Shown here one piece after another: positions 34,901-49,900 of a stretch of 64,000 bases of DNA. Below the pieces are notes generated by a model, which saw nothing but the letters and a program-made list of their open reading frames with translations, was not told the DNA's origin and made no database searches. The number at the start of each line of letters is the position of its first letter. Position 1 is the first letter of the stretch. The stretch spans positions 80,345,235 through 80,409,234 of the forward strand of contig OY829326.1 of NCBI GenBank assembly GCA_963691655.1, in the 5' to 3' direction. This DNA is from Toxonevra muliebris (taxonomy: Eukaryota > Arthropoda > Insecta > Diptera > Pallopteridae). Both the position numbers and the translations under genes were made by a program.

Positions 34901-37900
34901 CATTGATGCCAGAAGAATGTCAAAAAGTTTATAGAATCGATCTGCCTATTAACTTTGAAAAAAAATATATATTCTGTTTCAAACACGAATCAGTACTTCT
35001 CGTGTTTTGGTCTGTGCGTTGCGCTCCACAGCCTTGCCAGTCGTTTTTCTTAAAAACGCCGGGTTAACAATATAGTAACCATTTGAAAAAAAATCCAAAG
35101 TTTTTGCTGTTTTTTTGTGCTTCAACGAACGATAAAAGTATTTCTGAACCAATTTTTTTAACAAAAATCGCTGCTTGGCGCCACGAAAACTCAAACTGAA
35201 TTTCCTTTTAATTGCTCAGAAATACATGTGAATCGATTTATCCGTTGAAACTGTAGAACTACCCGGAGGGCTGACAAATGCTGTGTCCAGAAAAACGCAT
35301 TTAAGATTTAACGTTATAAAGAATCCAGCGGGTAGACGGTTTCGCTCAACAGGCTGTAAATTATAAAATAGTTTAAATATGAAAATATCCTGAAAATACC
35401 AATACTTTTTAAACCGTTTCCCCTTTGTTATTTTGTTTTGTTAATTAGTTGATAGTCCGATGATCGGTCTTCGCTACCTCTGGTCGCCGTAGCCTTGTGA
35501 TTCCCGGATTCAAATCTCAGCACGCTTAAATCGAAAAAAAAAAAAAATAAAAAATTATCTACATGGCACCACCTCTTAACTGGCAATGACAAACTTCCAA
35601 AAATAAATTTCCCAAGAAAAACTTTGCGGATTCGGCAACGAATTTTCCGTGTTTAACACGAATCTGGGGTCAAAAACTTCCCATCACGTTACGTTTTCGA
35701 AAAATGGTTTGAAACCCCTAAAAATATAGTTTTTGGACATTTTTGAAAAATTATTATAGAGCTGAGCCCAGACGTGCTAATATCCGAAATTAAAGGATGA
35801 AGCATGCTCTTTTAAATGAGTCCAAAGCTTTAAGTCAGGGGATGTGTTTATATCTAGGGATGCAGGAAAAAAATTTACGCATAACAGACTTTATATGGCT
35901 TACACCCAAGGCCTGACATAATGAGAAGTGAAGTCGTCCGAAGTGTTTTAAGGGTCGCACTTAAACGGTTAATATAGAAGGTAGGTGTATATTTGTTTTC
36001 CTCGGGTATTTTCCGGGCTTACAAAGGCTGAAGCTATGCTTATAAAGTCCAATAAGTTTATTAACGATAGGCTTAAGCTTCTCTAAGATTTATCCAATGA
36101 TGATGGGTACAAATCGTGTAATCGCCTTTCTTGGGATTGGTCAAACCATATTCTGGATAAAAGCTCACGCATATATTATGTAAGCTCTTTGCTTCCGGTC
36201 TTAAACAACTCAGCAGACACAGACCTCGGTAGTTCACGTTTAAGTAGTTTTTTAATCAGGGTGAGCAACGTGAGATTATGGAAACTGGTGCCACTAACTG
36301 TCATGCTCCTTGCCGCGACAGAGTCGATCAGTCTCATATCGTTTTCGGTGGTTTTATCCAAGACATCGGGCACCTTCCCTGTAAAGGATTCGGATATTCC
36401 AGGTACATATTTTGAAATTTTCGGAATTTCAAAGATTGATACCACACTACGTTTTGCAAGCTAACTTATGGCTGTCACAGTTTGTTGAAACTTCAAAAGT
36501 ATGAAAATTTTCGACCTATTTTCCAAAACGTTTGGTGGTGTTTAATGGGACACCTTTTATTTAAAATTTGGAAGCAAAATATTAATTGAAAACTTTACAA
36601 TGGCAAAAAAATTAAAATTAAATTTAAAGAAATGGAAAACTAGAGAGATTTTATTAATCAGAATTATAATTGCTGCAGGTGAAATAGCTGCAACTTATGC
36701 TTGCACACTCTAGGGGAGCAGCTCGACCACAAGTTCCTCAATTGACGGAATGGTTTCGGTGGTCATTTCGTTGGAATATCAAGCTACAAATTGAAACATC
36801 GAAATTTGCATTATTCAACTTCGCGATGTGATTTAGCGACTGCCCGTTTGGAGGTTTTGATAAAATCTTTTTAAAGGTTAGTTATGCTTGGTATCATTTG
36901 TATATCTCTGGTTGGGTATTTCTAAGTTCAATTTAATATTGGGGAGAAAAAAGTAGATTTCACTCCAACTGACACAAAAAAAATTCAAGTAGTAGAAATG
37001 AAACAAACAGATTTAAAAAAGGCAATACCCGTTTAATCAAATAAGGTACCCAAGCCCGAAAAAAGGCTTATTTTGTGAATAACTGTAATTAATAGGAATA
37101 ATCATAAAATATGAAAAACATCAATATGTCAAAATGCAAACTATAAACTGTTTATATTTACCAAATGGTTTATATATTTTTGGTCAATGTGCAACAACAA
37201 ATCAAAAATAAAATGCTAAATCATTGAGTTTATTACATTTCCCAAAGAAAAACTAAAGCGAAAACATACACATTAAAAATCAATTTACGTGAAATGAAGA
37301 AAATTGTGTTTACATAGAAATGCAAGCTGTTGCCATATGGTGGCAACGCTGACGGAGTGGAATCATAGAAACTAAATAAGCGCGCGGCCAAAACAACAAA
37401 CAACAATGCGAAAAGATACATGAAAGTATAAATAAACAAAATCGTATAAATTCAAGAGGCACACACACGCACACATACACAAAAGTCACACGTTTTAAAT
37501 TTTTGTTTGAGGAGCAGAAGTAAGCGCCAAAAGTCAAAAAGTCACCGAAGTATTTGTGTAACCCTTTTGATTATAAAGATATTTTCCGAATTGGGGAGAA
37601 AAGCTTCTCAAAGTTGGAATGGAAGTGTGGAGAAGAAGAGGGGAGGAACATTTTTGAAATGCCTCAAACGGCTTTATAAATGTTTTACTTACATCTTGCT
37701 TCTTTTATTACTGTAATGAAACAATTTAATTTTTGTTAAATTTTAAAATAATTCCAAATTGAAAGTGAAGATAATGTTTTTTTTTTAAATTGCAGCCCTT
37801 TCCTGCTCTAAATTGAGCTATGCACGGATACTCGTGTTATAACTCCTTGCGAAAGGGTTGTTGGATTAACCAACAAATAAAAGAAAACACACCGCAGCCA

Positions 37901-40900
37901 GTACGTGCATTTATTTTGCCAATTGAATGAAATTACCCTTTCGAGCGCTTTTGACATTTGTTCATTTCATAATGACAGCTCTTAATTACGCTTGTTGGAA
38001 TTGTCAGAATCATAAGCATAAGAACTATATTTCTATTTCAAATGGCAACCCTTTGAACATTTGCACAAAATTAGCCTTTTTACCTTAAAAAAGAGCATGT
38101 GCCTTGTGAAGCACTTGACTTTTTTTGTGAAGTGTGACATCAATGCAGAGCTTGAGTGTAAATTGTCATAGGGTGTTGCTTGCAGAAGCTTGAAGAAGAA
38201 ATGATGTTTTCTTAGCTACTTGAATATTTACTTTGATATTTGGAGTGCATATGTTTAAGTAGCCTCAACATATTCATGAAAGAGTTAAGAGGCTTTCGAA
38301 GCTCTTATTCTTTTTTTTATTATAATTATAACTTTTTTGTTGCAAATTATGTGAAACTTTTACCTACCTGCATATGAATTTTATTGTTGTAAAAATTAAA
38401 TGCTTTACTTAACCCTTTCAATCTCAAATAGTATGTGGTTCTAGTAAGCAGTAGAAAGAGAGCTTCTGTCAATCTCGGATCCTTCATTACAGAAAAAAAA
38501 TACAGAGAATGCTTATGCCAGGACTTGGATATATCCGAAAACTAAAAAGCACTGTTAAATTTTGCATAATTGGGACTGATGTTAACGGTTTTTCATTAGG
38601 CGTGTCTAAACTTTAAAATTGAATAAAAAAATTTGTGTGTAAGGTATGGTAGAAAACTTTATGGCGGATTAAAGTACGTTCAATGCCATTATGTCTTAAA
38701 AATGAAATCATTCAAATGGCCTCCACGGCTTCGTTTAGAGGATTTCAACCGAGAGGCCAAATTTTGTATGACCCTGTTGCATATGTCGGGCGGGATCTCA
38801 CAAATTAATCTCTAGTTGGTCAATTGTTATTGGCATAAACCAGCGACAACGTAGCCAACAATTTAGGCAGCCATTCCACATCGTCTTTTCTGGAAATAAC
38901 GCGTTCTGGGGACTTTTCTTGCAACAACTCTTGCTGGAACCACATATTGTTTAAGTCCATGCTATTCAATTGAGGCCACAAAAAATCAAAAATCATGTTG
39001 CGATACCGTTCGTCATCTGCCAGTTACCATCTGGTCATGCTCGTTTCGCCACCTGACCAAAATCCACACCAAAAAGTAAGTTTCTCCGGATGCAATGGGG
39101 ATTCTTCATACTCCCTACTCAAATGCGGCAATTTTGCCGCATTTGAGTAGGGATCCCTTTCCAACTTCTCCAAAGCCCAAACAACGAGCGTATGACGAGC
39201 TTCGCGGTCTTGGGGCTTAAGTTCCTGTGCCAATTGAATCTTATATGGATGCATGCTCATCATGGGACGTCAAAGCAATAAGCTGTCAAAGTTCAGACAT
39301 AGCTGTTGAAAAACCCTTTACAAAAACCATTAACGACAGGTGTGGTCGACGAATAACTTATAGTATTAAATAAAATTTAGATTTTAATTATTCGTGCATC
39401 TCGAATAATCGTACTGAAATAACCGGTTTTCAAATAGTATGAATAATAGAGAAACCGGTTCGGTTACATTACAATTCTAACCGGTTGCCTAGTTAACCTG
39501 AGTCGGTTTTGATCTCCCTAATTATTTACCTAATAAGGTTGTCAGCAACACATTTCCTAGGGTCTCGGTAGACTTTAGCCGGCGTTTAAAGAGATAGGAA
39601 TATATAATAAGCGAGCCAATGATATCGTTGATATCGCTGACCGACAGAAAACGAAACCTCAGAAATACTCGTATTCTAACATTCTATTATCTATCGATAT
39701 TAGATGATAGGCACAAAAAATGTCACTCAAATTTTTTATTTCGGATAACCTGGAGGGTAGATCCCAGCCGAGGATAAAACACTAACGCAATTTATCATGA
39801 ACAAATTTATAACTTTTCAATTAATTAATAATAGCATGTGCCAAGTTTCAAATTAATTCATTAAATATTTTCTCTAATAAAAACCTTCAAAGAAAGAAAT
39901 ATTTTCAACCAATAAAATTTGGATTCCCCTTTATTTGCCTACTCTCATATGTATCTAATAAATAATTTTTTTTTGACTCATGCCATTGTCTATATTCACA
40001 AAAATTCATAATTTTTATTTCTTTCATTTCGATTGCATGAAGAACCAAAAAAGGATGATTTATAATTATTATTTGCCACATAAAGGATGAACACTTGGAA
40101 TTTTAATATTAATTTCGTATAATAAAAGTCAATCTTAAAATGAAATGCTGGCTATAGCTACATTACAAACAACTTAAGGGTTAAAAACTAGCATATCGCG
40201 CCAGTCGCTTCTGCAATGCGCGCGTCGGCGCCAGTTAGTAAGGCCAAGCTTGACTATGTGAATGTCGGCGTACAGCTCATGGTTCCATCTTATACGATAC
40301 ACGTACAGTCCACGCACACTGGACCATAGATCTTGCGGAGTATATTCCTCTCGAACGCTCCGAGTAGCCTCTCATCGTTGGTGGTCAATGTCCTCGTCTC
40401 AGCCCATACATTAGGACGGGAAGGATGAGGGACTTGAAGAGCATTATTTTCGTACGTCGAGAGAGAGCTCTGCTCTTCAATTACCTACTGAGCCCATAGT
40501 AACACCTGTTGGCAAGAGTTATTCTTCGCTTGATCTCAAGGCGGAATTATTGTTGGTGTTGATGCTGGATCCAAGATAAACAAAATCCCTGACGACTTCG
40601 AATTTGTAATTGTCAACAGTGACATGTTGTCCAAGACGCCGTGACTCCTTTTTTGTTGACACAAGGTATTTAGTTTTGTCCTCGTTCACCACTTGACCCA
40701 CTCGACGAGACTCCCTTTCTAAGTTGGAGAATGCTGCACCGACTGCTCGCGCGTTGATGCCAATAAAGTCAATGTCATCAGCGTATGCTAGCAGCATGAC
40801 ACTCTTGTAAAAGATAGTGCCAGAGATGTCGATGTTCGCAGCTCGAATTATTTTTTCAAGTATTAGGTTAAAGAAGTCGCAAGATAGAGAATCACCTTGT

Positions 40901-43900
40901 CTGAAACCTCTTTTGGTATCAAATTTTGCAAAGACGAATAAGCTTTGCAGGGATACCAAAACCAGAAATTGCGGTGTACAGGTGATCTCTAATCGTGCTG
41001 TCGAAACGGCTTTATAATCGACGAATAGATGGTGTGTGTCGATTTATTTTTCTCGGGTCTTTTCCAGAATTTAGCGTAGTGTGAATAACTGTTCGATGGT
41101 GGATTTACCGGACCTGAAGCCACACTGATAAGGTAAAATCATTTTGTTAACGATGTGCTTCAGTCTTTCACACAGTACGCTCGATAGAACCTTATTTGCG
41201 ATGTTAAGAAGGCTTATCCCAAGGTAGTTGGCGCGGATCGTGGAATCACCTTCTTGTGGATTGGGCAGAGTACGCTGAGGTTCCAATCACTGGGCATGTT
41301 TTCATCCGACCATATTCTGCATAAAAGCTCGTGCATGCGTTTTGTGAGCTCTTCGCCTGCAGTCTTAAACAACTCAGCTGGGAAGCCATCTGAATCCGCA
41401 GCCTTATTGTTTTTCAGCCGAGCGATGGCTGTTAAGACCTCGTCATAGTCGGGCGGCGGTACTTCAACGCCATCAGTGATTGAGGTTTCCGGTACAGCTT
41501 CCCGAATGGCGGGATTGTTGTCGTCATTACCATTGAGCAGCTGCGAGAAGTGTTCTCTCCATAACGTCATAATACCCTGGACATCTGTCACCAGATTTCG
41601 GTCTTCGTCCTTGCAGGAAGAAGTTTTCTGTATAATATGAGACCAAAACTTAAGGCCTAGCTTTAGTATTCGCTAAGTTATTAGCGTATGTGCATAACGC
41701 ATTTTCATCAATATCAAACCTATCGACAGAATATTGCAGCTTTCGAAGCTCACACATCCATATCCTTCACTTAGTTAGAATATCCTGTGTGTGAAATATA
41801 GTGAGGGGTCTATGAAGAGTAAGTCCATATATAGACTTTTGGAATCAAACCAAGTTAGTCGAATTTTGGCAGCTAGATTTTTCATCGACCTATAGTGAAA
41901 TGTTATGCTCTGTTGTTTTTAATTTATTTATGTATTTAATCTACGTGTTTCATATACAAAATATATTTACCAAGATATATTTTCGCGGTTCGAAAAGGTG
42001 AACCACAAAATGAATATTACATCTTTCTAATAGTCCAGGCAAATATGGAAAAACAACAAACTCACCATTAAACCCGGTGCACAGGTTTGGTACACGGATG
42101 GGTCTTAAATGGATGATGGCAGCGCTGGGGCTGGAGTCTATGGACCAAGATTTCAAAAAGCCGTAGCAATGGGGAGAATGCCCTCCATATTTATAGCAGA
42201 GGTTCATGCTATAGAGATTTACGCCCGAGAAGGTATACGTAGGCGAATAAACGGTGCTTGCATCTATATTCTCTCGGACAGCCAAGCAGCACTAAAAGCT
42301 CTTAGCTCATATACCATAAAATCAAAAATTTTGTGGGAGTGCTTTCCACACACTGGCATGGATACCGGGTCATGAAGGATTTAAAGGAAATGAAAAAGCG
42401 GAGTGCTTAGCAAAAAAGGGGACACTTAGGTCCTTCATATGTCCCAAACCTTTTTGTGGTGTATCATCGAATCACATCCAAACAATAATAATGGATTGGG
42501 AAACTAAGGCTCTAAAAGGCTATTGGTCCGGACTTAACGGTCTCCGACAGGCTAAAAGACTTATTAACCCAATTACCATTAACTCTAAACACATAATCGA
42601 ATTAAACAGAACTGAAATTCGAACACTCTGCTTCTTACCGGACACTGCCTTCTTAAGTATCATCTTAAGAAGATGGGTATTTCGCAATGCGATTCATGTC
42701 GACTACATAATGAAGACATGGAAACGCCTGAACGCCTATGTGCATGTCCAGCCGCCGCGAGGCACAGATTGCTGTACCTTGGAAAGAGACTCTTGGGACC
42801 TTCTGAGATATGCGGCATTAAACCTAATGCAATTCTAAGATTTGTTAGTAGTCTTAATTTAGAATTGCGTTAAAAACACGGGCTGCACAAAAGATCAACA
42901 ATGGTCGCAGTGCATTATAGCCTATCTAATAATAATAATTATGGTCCAGGCATTATAAAAAATTTTATCTGAGATTTTTCTTCAGTATCAGTGGGGATAT
43001 GATAGATGGAAAAAATATAAAAATCGGTTTTGGGGAGCAGAGCGACCCCCCAAAAAAACATCCCTTTGTTGAAAAAAGCTTTTTGATGTGATAACACCTC
43101 GGGGCTTGTCACCGTCACTTTCGCGCTCAAATTAAATTAACGGAGAAAGACGGAACCTCTGCGTTGCCAGCTATCTCAGTGGAGAAGTGGTCGCAGGTTC
43201 AAAATAAAATGAAAATAAGAATAAAAAAAAATATATTATTTTGAAACGATCGATTTCTGTAGCTCAATACTGAGCTACCGCAAAATTTTACAAAAGGTAA
43301 AATTAAATTTCACCCGCACAACCTGCTGGGCTCACGAGCACACAAACGGACTTTCACAAATTTAAAAAAAAAAGGAGAGAAAATAAAATTAATAGTAGGA
43401 GAAGCCTAAAAATAAAATGATACTCCCTGGGTTAATGGGTTTATGAACCCTTCTATATTCGCGCACAAGGATCGCGACCCGAAAATTAATTCCCGAACAA
43501 AGTAACCCGGCTAAAATTACTTTACCACTGTCGCTACAAGTTAGCGACACAACAAAATAGAAATTGATTTTAACTCCGCGCTCAATATTTAATAGAATTA
43601 ATAAATTAAATTAAATTTAACACTATTGGTCCACCACGACTTGGTGGTACCAATCACAATAATATTAATTTAAAATACTTTGTACCGACTTGGTGATACC
43701 AAAGTACACAAAAATTAATTCACCAAAAAAAAAAAGACACAAAACAAAATTTAATAATTCGCGCAAAAAAATCGCACAAGATTCAAAAAAAGTGTATAAT
43801 TTAAAATAAATCGTGAAATATTCGCACTAAGAAAAATCCTGATAGTCGCTCTCGAAAGCTAGCACAGAACTGAATATAAGTACGGTGCAAAAATATGTAC

Positions 43901-46900
43901 CACTTATATTCAGCCACATACATTATATTTTCGTCCGCTATGTCAGCAGGACACAATGCAGTTTCTCCAAGAAACTGGTCTCTAAACGGGAAATCATCAT
44001 ACCCATACATGTGTGGGTGTACATGATTACACCCTGGACAAAGTCCCCGACCCAACCAATTGTATGAGAATTGGCGGCAATGCACCTGTATTAGTGCATA
44101 GCGGAGTCATACCGTTGAATTTTCACTAGAAAATCAACCAAACGAGAGAACCAAAGTTTTCCCGTTTTTCCGCAAATTTACAACAAATACATATCCCCAC
44201 TCCCAGTAGTATAATCTAGTACTAAATGGTACTCTTTTACTATTGTGAATGTGGATATCGGCCAAAAAGAAGAGGAAGAGTGACAGAAGAAAGATAGAGA
44301 AAGAAAAGACGAAAAAGGTTAGGAAGTGCAGCACGCGGCTGCGCGGTTATGTGGCGGTTATGTTAAACTTACGTACCGCCAGGTGAAGGGTGATGAATTG
44401 TGCCCCGAAACTATACTGTCTTGTTATTAGGATAAACAGATTAAGTTGAACCCTTACTTATTTACTTTTGACGGCTGGGGTTTTTTAATACCGTTATATA
44501 TGTGCACCGATACAGAAAGCTGCAATCTACGAAACACATATTGTAGTTTGGATGTTGGACGTAAGACGGCGCACTATAATCGTCCAAAGTGGTAGGAACA
44601 TATATGGCAGTATGCCCATACTTAATTAATATTAAATTTAATATTAAAAATAGGACTCTAAAAGTAGATCGTAGTTTTATTATTCAGTTTATCACAAGCG
44701 GTTACATACTGTCGTATAATCATAATGTCGTATAATTTAATATGAAAAATAAACGAATTTATGACCAAAGAGAGGATACGACACCCAATAAGACAGCTAG
44801 TGGATTGCCAACTTGGACATTATTGTGGTTGCTAAGTTAAACTTTAATACCGCCCGGTGAATGGTGGTGAAATGCACCCCGAAAGTATGTGGTATTATTA
44901 TTAGTACAAATAGTTTGAAAAAGGTGAAAATTTGAATTAATCGAAAACCAAACAACAAGGAAGAAAAAACAAAATGGGTTTTGAAGGGGATAAAAACACA
45001 AAAGTTTTCTGCCATTTTCATTGACTATGTATAATTTTTAGTATATAAACATAACAATATAGTATCGTTGTCTGTTGGTTTTGCTATTCTAACTATTTCC
45101 AGGCCTAATAAAAATAACTGATTCCAATATATGTATGTTATAAATATATTATCTTTTAGTTCAAGACATTGCTTCAACGCTGAAAAATTTAGAAATACAA
45201 AAATTCACATTTTGCAGTTTTATCAACATATTATAGTTAGCCAAGTTTTTGCTAATTTTTTATTTTTGCTTATCACAAGTATAAAATCCTCAATTCAAAA
45301 TCGACTTGAATTTCTACTCTCAGATATTCCAAAGTCGAGTTATCATGTCAACCAGGTATAAGCAGAAATCTGTCCAGGCGGCTCTACTAAGAAAATAATC
45401 ATCGAAAAATCAGAAACATTTTTTTTTCTATTAACCTATGCAAGACCTCTAATATTATATACGAAAAAAATTCAAATTCACAAAAAATTTTTACTATGAA
45501 GAAAAAAAAATTTCAATGAAAGACTCTGTTTTAGGTGGCTAACCCATTAATGCATGGATTGTTCTACATTCATTTTCAGAAGTTATTTCGGTTGTAATTA
45601 ATTTTCGGAACTTCTTGTATATTTAATTTTTTTTTTTTTTCATGTTATTAAATATTTCTAGTTCGAAAAAGGGCGTTATCTAATAAATCAATCAAAAAAT
45701 CAATTCCAAGCTGAATTTATTTAGAATAGCCCCACTATTAAATACTCATTTTATTATCTATTTAAAATTAAAATTTTTAAAAGCAATCTGAAAAAATGGT
45801 ATTCAAGTGAACTATTTTCAAAAAACTTTTACATTTCCTGGGTGTGGTTTTGACTTTTGTTTAACCAATATAAATATTATCTCTTATGCATGTGCATAAA
45901 TATGTAGGTATAAATTCTATATTTGTTCTGTAATTTAACCAAGTGTAAATATAACATTGACTAAAACAAAAAACCAAAAAAAGACGGCTACAAATATAAT
46001 AAAATTTGGTTTTATGTTTTTGTGTTATTGTTTTTGTCGGTTAACCAACATATTATGCCTAGTTGGTACTACTTCCCAAATAATATTAATAGCAAACAAA
46101 AAGTTTACACAAACAACAACTACTAACTGCTAACTGTATTTGTTATGCATACAAAAGTTTGCGTTTTTGGGTTTTTTTTTTGTTGCAACTGCAACTGTGG
46201 CGTCAGCAGCAGCAACAACAATTGCAAATGTTAAAATTTAATTTAAACTTTTTATTTTTGCATATATAATTTTATGATATTCAATTTAATTGTATTTTTT
46301 GGTCACGTGTTTAGTCAAGTGCTACAAACATTTATGATTTTTGTGGTTTATTTTGTATAAAAACCAATTTTTTTTAAACATGTTGTTGACAATTGTTTGA
46401 GTGTTTAGCCTTTTTTGCTTTTGGTAATGACAAGGGTTAGCGATTTTTATTTTTAAAATATATTCAAAATTTTTTTAATGTTTAATTGCACCCTATGGTG
46501 TTGAATGTTTTTCTATTTTAAAAATTTTAAAAATATTTTATTAAATATTGTTTTAAACCACTAACTCAGTTACGTATGAATATTTCTATGATTTTTCAAA
46601 TTTCACACACTCCCATAAATTATAAGTCTTTAAATATTAAGTTCTTACAAATTATTAAAATCAATAGATTTTCATTGAGCAGTAAATTTCAAGCCAGATA
46701 AAGTGTAGTTGCTTCTTTATAATTTTGAATAAATTGATTGGGATTTACCCAGAAAATGCGGATTTCTAGAATTTCAAGATTTTTAAGATATTAAAAGAAC
46801 CCTTTATGGGCCTTATGGAGGAAAACGGAGCAACTCTTCAACTCTCTACTACTAATCCACTATTATGGCACAACATCCCATGGAGAGTGCAAGTTATATT

Positions 46901-49900
46901 TATACACGAATGGAAGAGACCTACAGTTTTATGCCGAATTCGAACGGCGAAGAGAAAAGCATTTCATAAGCAATTTTTTATTCTTGGAGGTTTGCCATTG
47001 TCATCCAAGAGGTGGTGTAGAAAAATTTGTATTTTCTATTATTATTTTTTGAGAGTGCCGAGATTTGAACCTGGGAACCTTTGCGTAGCAGTCAATACAC
47101 GGCTTATAACTCATTTCCCAAAGTCGATTGTTTTTGGTCCAACCAACCTTTTCTTGGCGATCAGGTTGTCAAAAATTTTATTAGCTTTTGTACTATAAAA
47201 ACCGATAGTGCCAATGGGTGCGTTACCCGGGTGAAAACCCAAAAAAGCTACTTTCAAAGTGTATTAGAGACGCATCGCTGAGTGCTTCTGATTAGCAAAG
47301 CGGACACCATTTTTGTAATCATATTATTTTTCTGATTTTTCAGGTCAGCATGATTCCTCAAAACTTTGACAGTTGACAAGCTCGACACAAATTCGAAATC
47401 ATCCAAAAGTTATATAATAATATTTTTAGAAGGATATTAAAACATTTCACAAACTAGAATTTAATGATTTTCAAAAATTTTACAACTAACGCATCATGCC
47501 GTTTCTAAGACCCAAGCACTGATTTTTGATTAATCACTTCGAAATCAGCTTTTCTGATTTGCACCCGGGAAACGCACCCAATATCATCTAGAACTAGAAT
47601 TAATGATGCGCTCTTACTAAACCCACCCCGTGGAGTTTAGCTATCCTAGCAGATTATTTGGACTGACTGCCAAGCAATCGGACAAGCTATAGCGGTAATA
47701 ATTCCCCAGGAACCTATATCTTGTCCTCGCCAAGGCTGGACATACACAAAGAAAATGGGACATTGTTTCTTTTTCTTCTAAGTTTCCGCAACTTTTGCAG
47801 TGGGTGTTAAAAGGGTGGGTACGTATACACTAGTAGTCGGTGTAGGCTGCTGTTAACCTAGCAGTGTTTGAACGATCCCTGGTTAAAAACTCGTGAGACC
47901 TACCCTCATTATATGTAGGCCATGTCGCACGCGAGGTAATGCAAGATGTTAGTGGCTTCCATCTCCGATTAGCCAGTTGAAGACAGTGCAGGTACATGCC
48001 TCTCTTGACGACTCTCAAGGGGATTAGAACCAGTACCCCTAAAGATTCGACAAGAAAGGCTCCTAAGCGCGCTAATTCATCAGCTTTCTTATTCCTTTCA
48101 ATGTTCCTATGGCCGGGAACCCAGATGAGAGTGATGTCAGCATAATGATTTAGCTCGCTCAGTATCTCCCTGTACTCCTTAGCCAGCTTTGATTTTATGG
48201 TGGTGGATTGAAGCGATTTTATTGCTGCCTGGCTATCGATAAAAATAGCGACCTGTGGTATGACGCTTTATTAGTCGACAAGCTTTCCTAATAGCCCGAA
48301 CTTCAGCCTGAAAAACCGAGGCATAATTAGGGAAACGTAAAGATTGTTTTCCGTCTAGTGGGGAGTGCTCTAAACTTTCACTCTGAAGGTTGCTGGCTCG
48401 ATTCACGTCTTGGTCTGGTTATTAATCCTCATAACCTTCTTATATTCACTATCGCTATCAAGTGTATGAGAATTACAAGAAAGTGTGCAAGTACACAAAT
48501 CCGTCTGAATTTGGGATCTTTAGCACATTTTTTTGATATTTATGAGTAGGTTAGGTTAGGTTGGAGTGGCTGTCGAGAGACACACTTAGGCCTGAACGGC
48601 CCATTATGATACCATATAGTTGGACCTACAGTTTTACGCCGATTTATGAGTAACTAAAAAAATATGTATATCAGATAAATTTTAGTAAAGACAGATCTTA
48701 ACCCCCTCCCCCTTGGATCCGATAATGCATTAAAGCATGGTTCTCTGCTATGTATTACATGATTTCATCTTTTCATTTTGGGTAACACAAAATCTGAAAA
48801 AAGAAATTCAATATATGCAGTCATCAATCACCTCAATTGCCCTCCCCCATGGAAATTTAGAAGGATTTCCTAAAAGCAATAAAAATTAATCGCATGCTCA
48901 TTGATGAGGAAAATATGCGGCCAATTTGGCTACAAATTATTACACAATACAATGCATACTACAAACAGTTTACCCCCAAACTTTTACTAACCTCCCTCCT
49001 TTCCTATTCTCCCCCACACTTTCTCCTCTTCCAAATAGATTTCATTTCCAACTATGTCTGTGTAGAAAGAAGTGTGCCGCTGGAATTTCAAAATTGTTTT
49101 ATTGCATTTTGAATGAATCTATAAAATGTTCAAAAATTCCAACACTAGCGAAAAGAAAAGGGATAGCTACAAAATGTGAGATGGCAGCTACCCCAACGCA
49201 ACATTGCATGCTCTTCCTCCGATTTTTATTTCTTTTTGGGGAAAAAGAAAATATTTTTAAATAACATTGCCGGCTCGCGCATAAAGTCATAAATTTTCCA
49301 ATTGAGAATTTGAATTCATTTCAGATTGGATTTCATGTTAGATTTGCAATTTGTAATAGGTTTTTTTTAGACATTTTTAACACGTACTTAACACGTCTGT
49401 ATGTATTAGTGTAATTAATTGCATCACTTGAATGGTTTTTGAGATAATGATTTGTGATTGCGGTAGAGTTTTTGAATTTTTACAATTAAAATTGAATTAC
49501 TTCCGTAAAAGGTTGGGAAAGGGAAAATGTACGTGTAATTTATAGTTTGATTTGAATGTTTTGCATACGAAGTTTGAAGCTAAAAGGGTAAGTGGCTAGG
49601 GCAATGGCAAATCTGACATGAAATTATTTTCGCTTTCACGCACAGCTTAAATGGCGAACGAAACGCTGGCTTTGGTCTACAGTGACCTGTCGTCTATATC
49701 TAAACTTGTTTTCATAAAACATATATAAGTAATCCTCCCTGATCCAGGTCTTCATAATCTATGAAAAATAATTTGTACTTAAATTCAAAATATTTTAACA
49801 TTTTAATTATTATGAAATACACTACATGATTGAACATCAATTTTGGGAACCATAAAAGAAATTGGATTTAAATACAAAACCAACATACTTATGTGTGTAT

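Noticed and set aside
43197..43213. GGTCGCAGGTTCAAAA as a retroviral-type primer-binding site
   Set aside because: It does not match a tRNA 3' end that I can recall, and no flanking LTR pair or gag/pol was found.
48351..48420. Functional tRNA gene
   Set aside because: Box-like motifs exist but the acceptor and anticodon stems cannot be formed.
48546..48561. GGTTAGGTTAGGTTGG, resembling insect (TTAGG)n telomere repeats
   Set aside because: Only two to three units, embedded in a dispersed repeat. Flies generally lack TTAGG telomeres.
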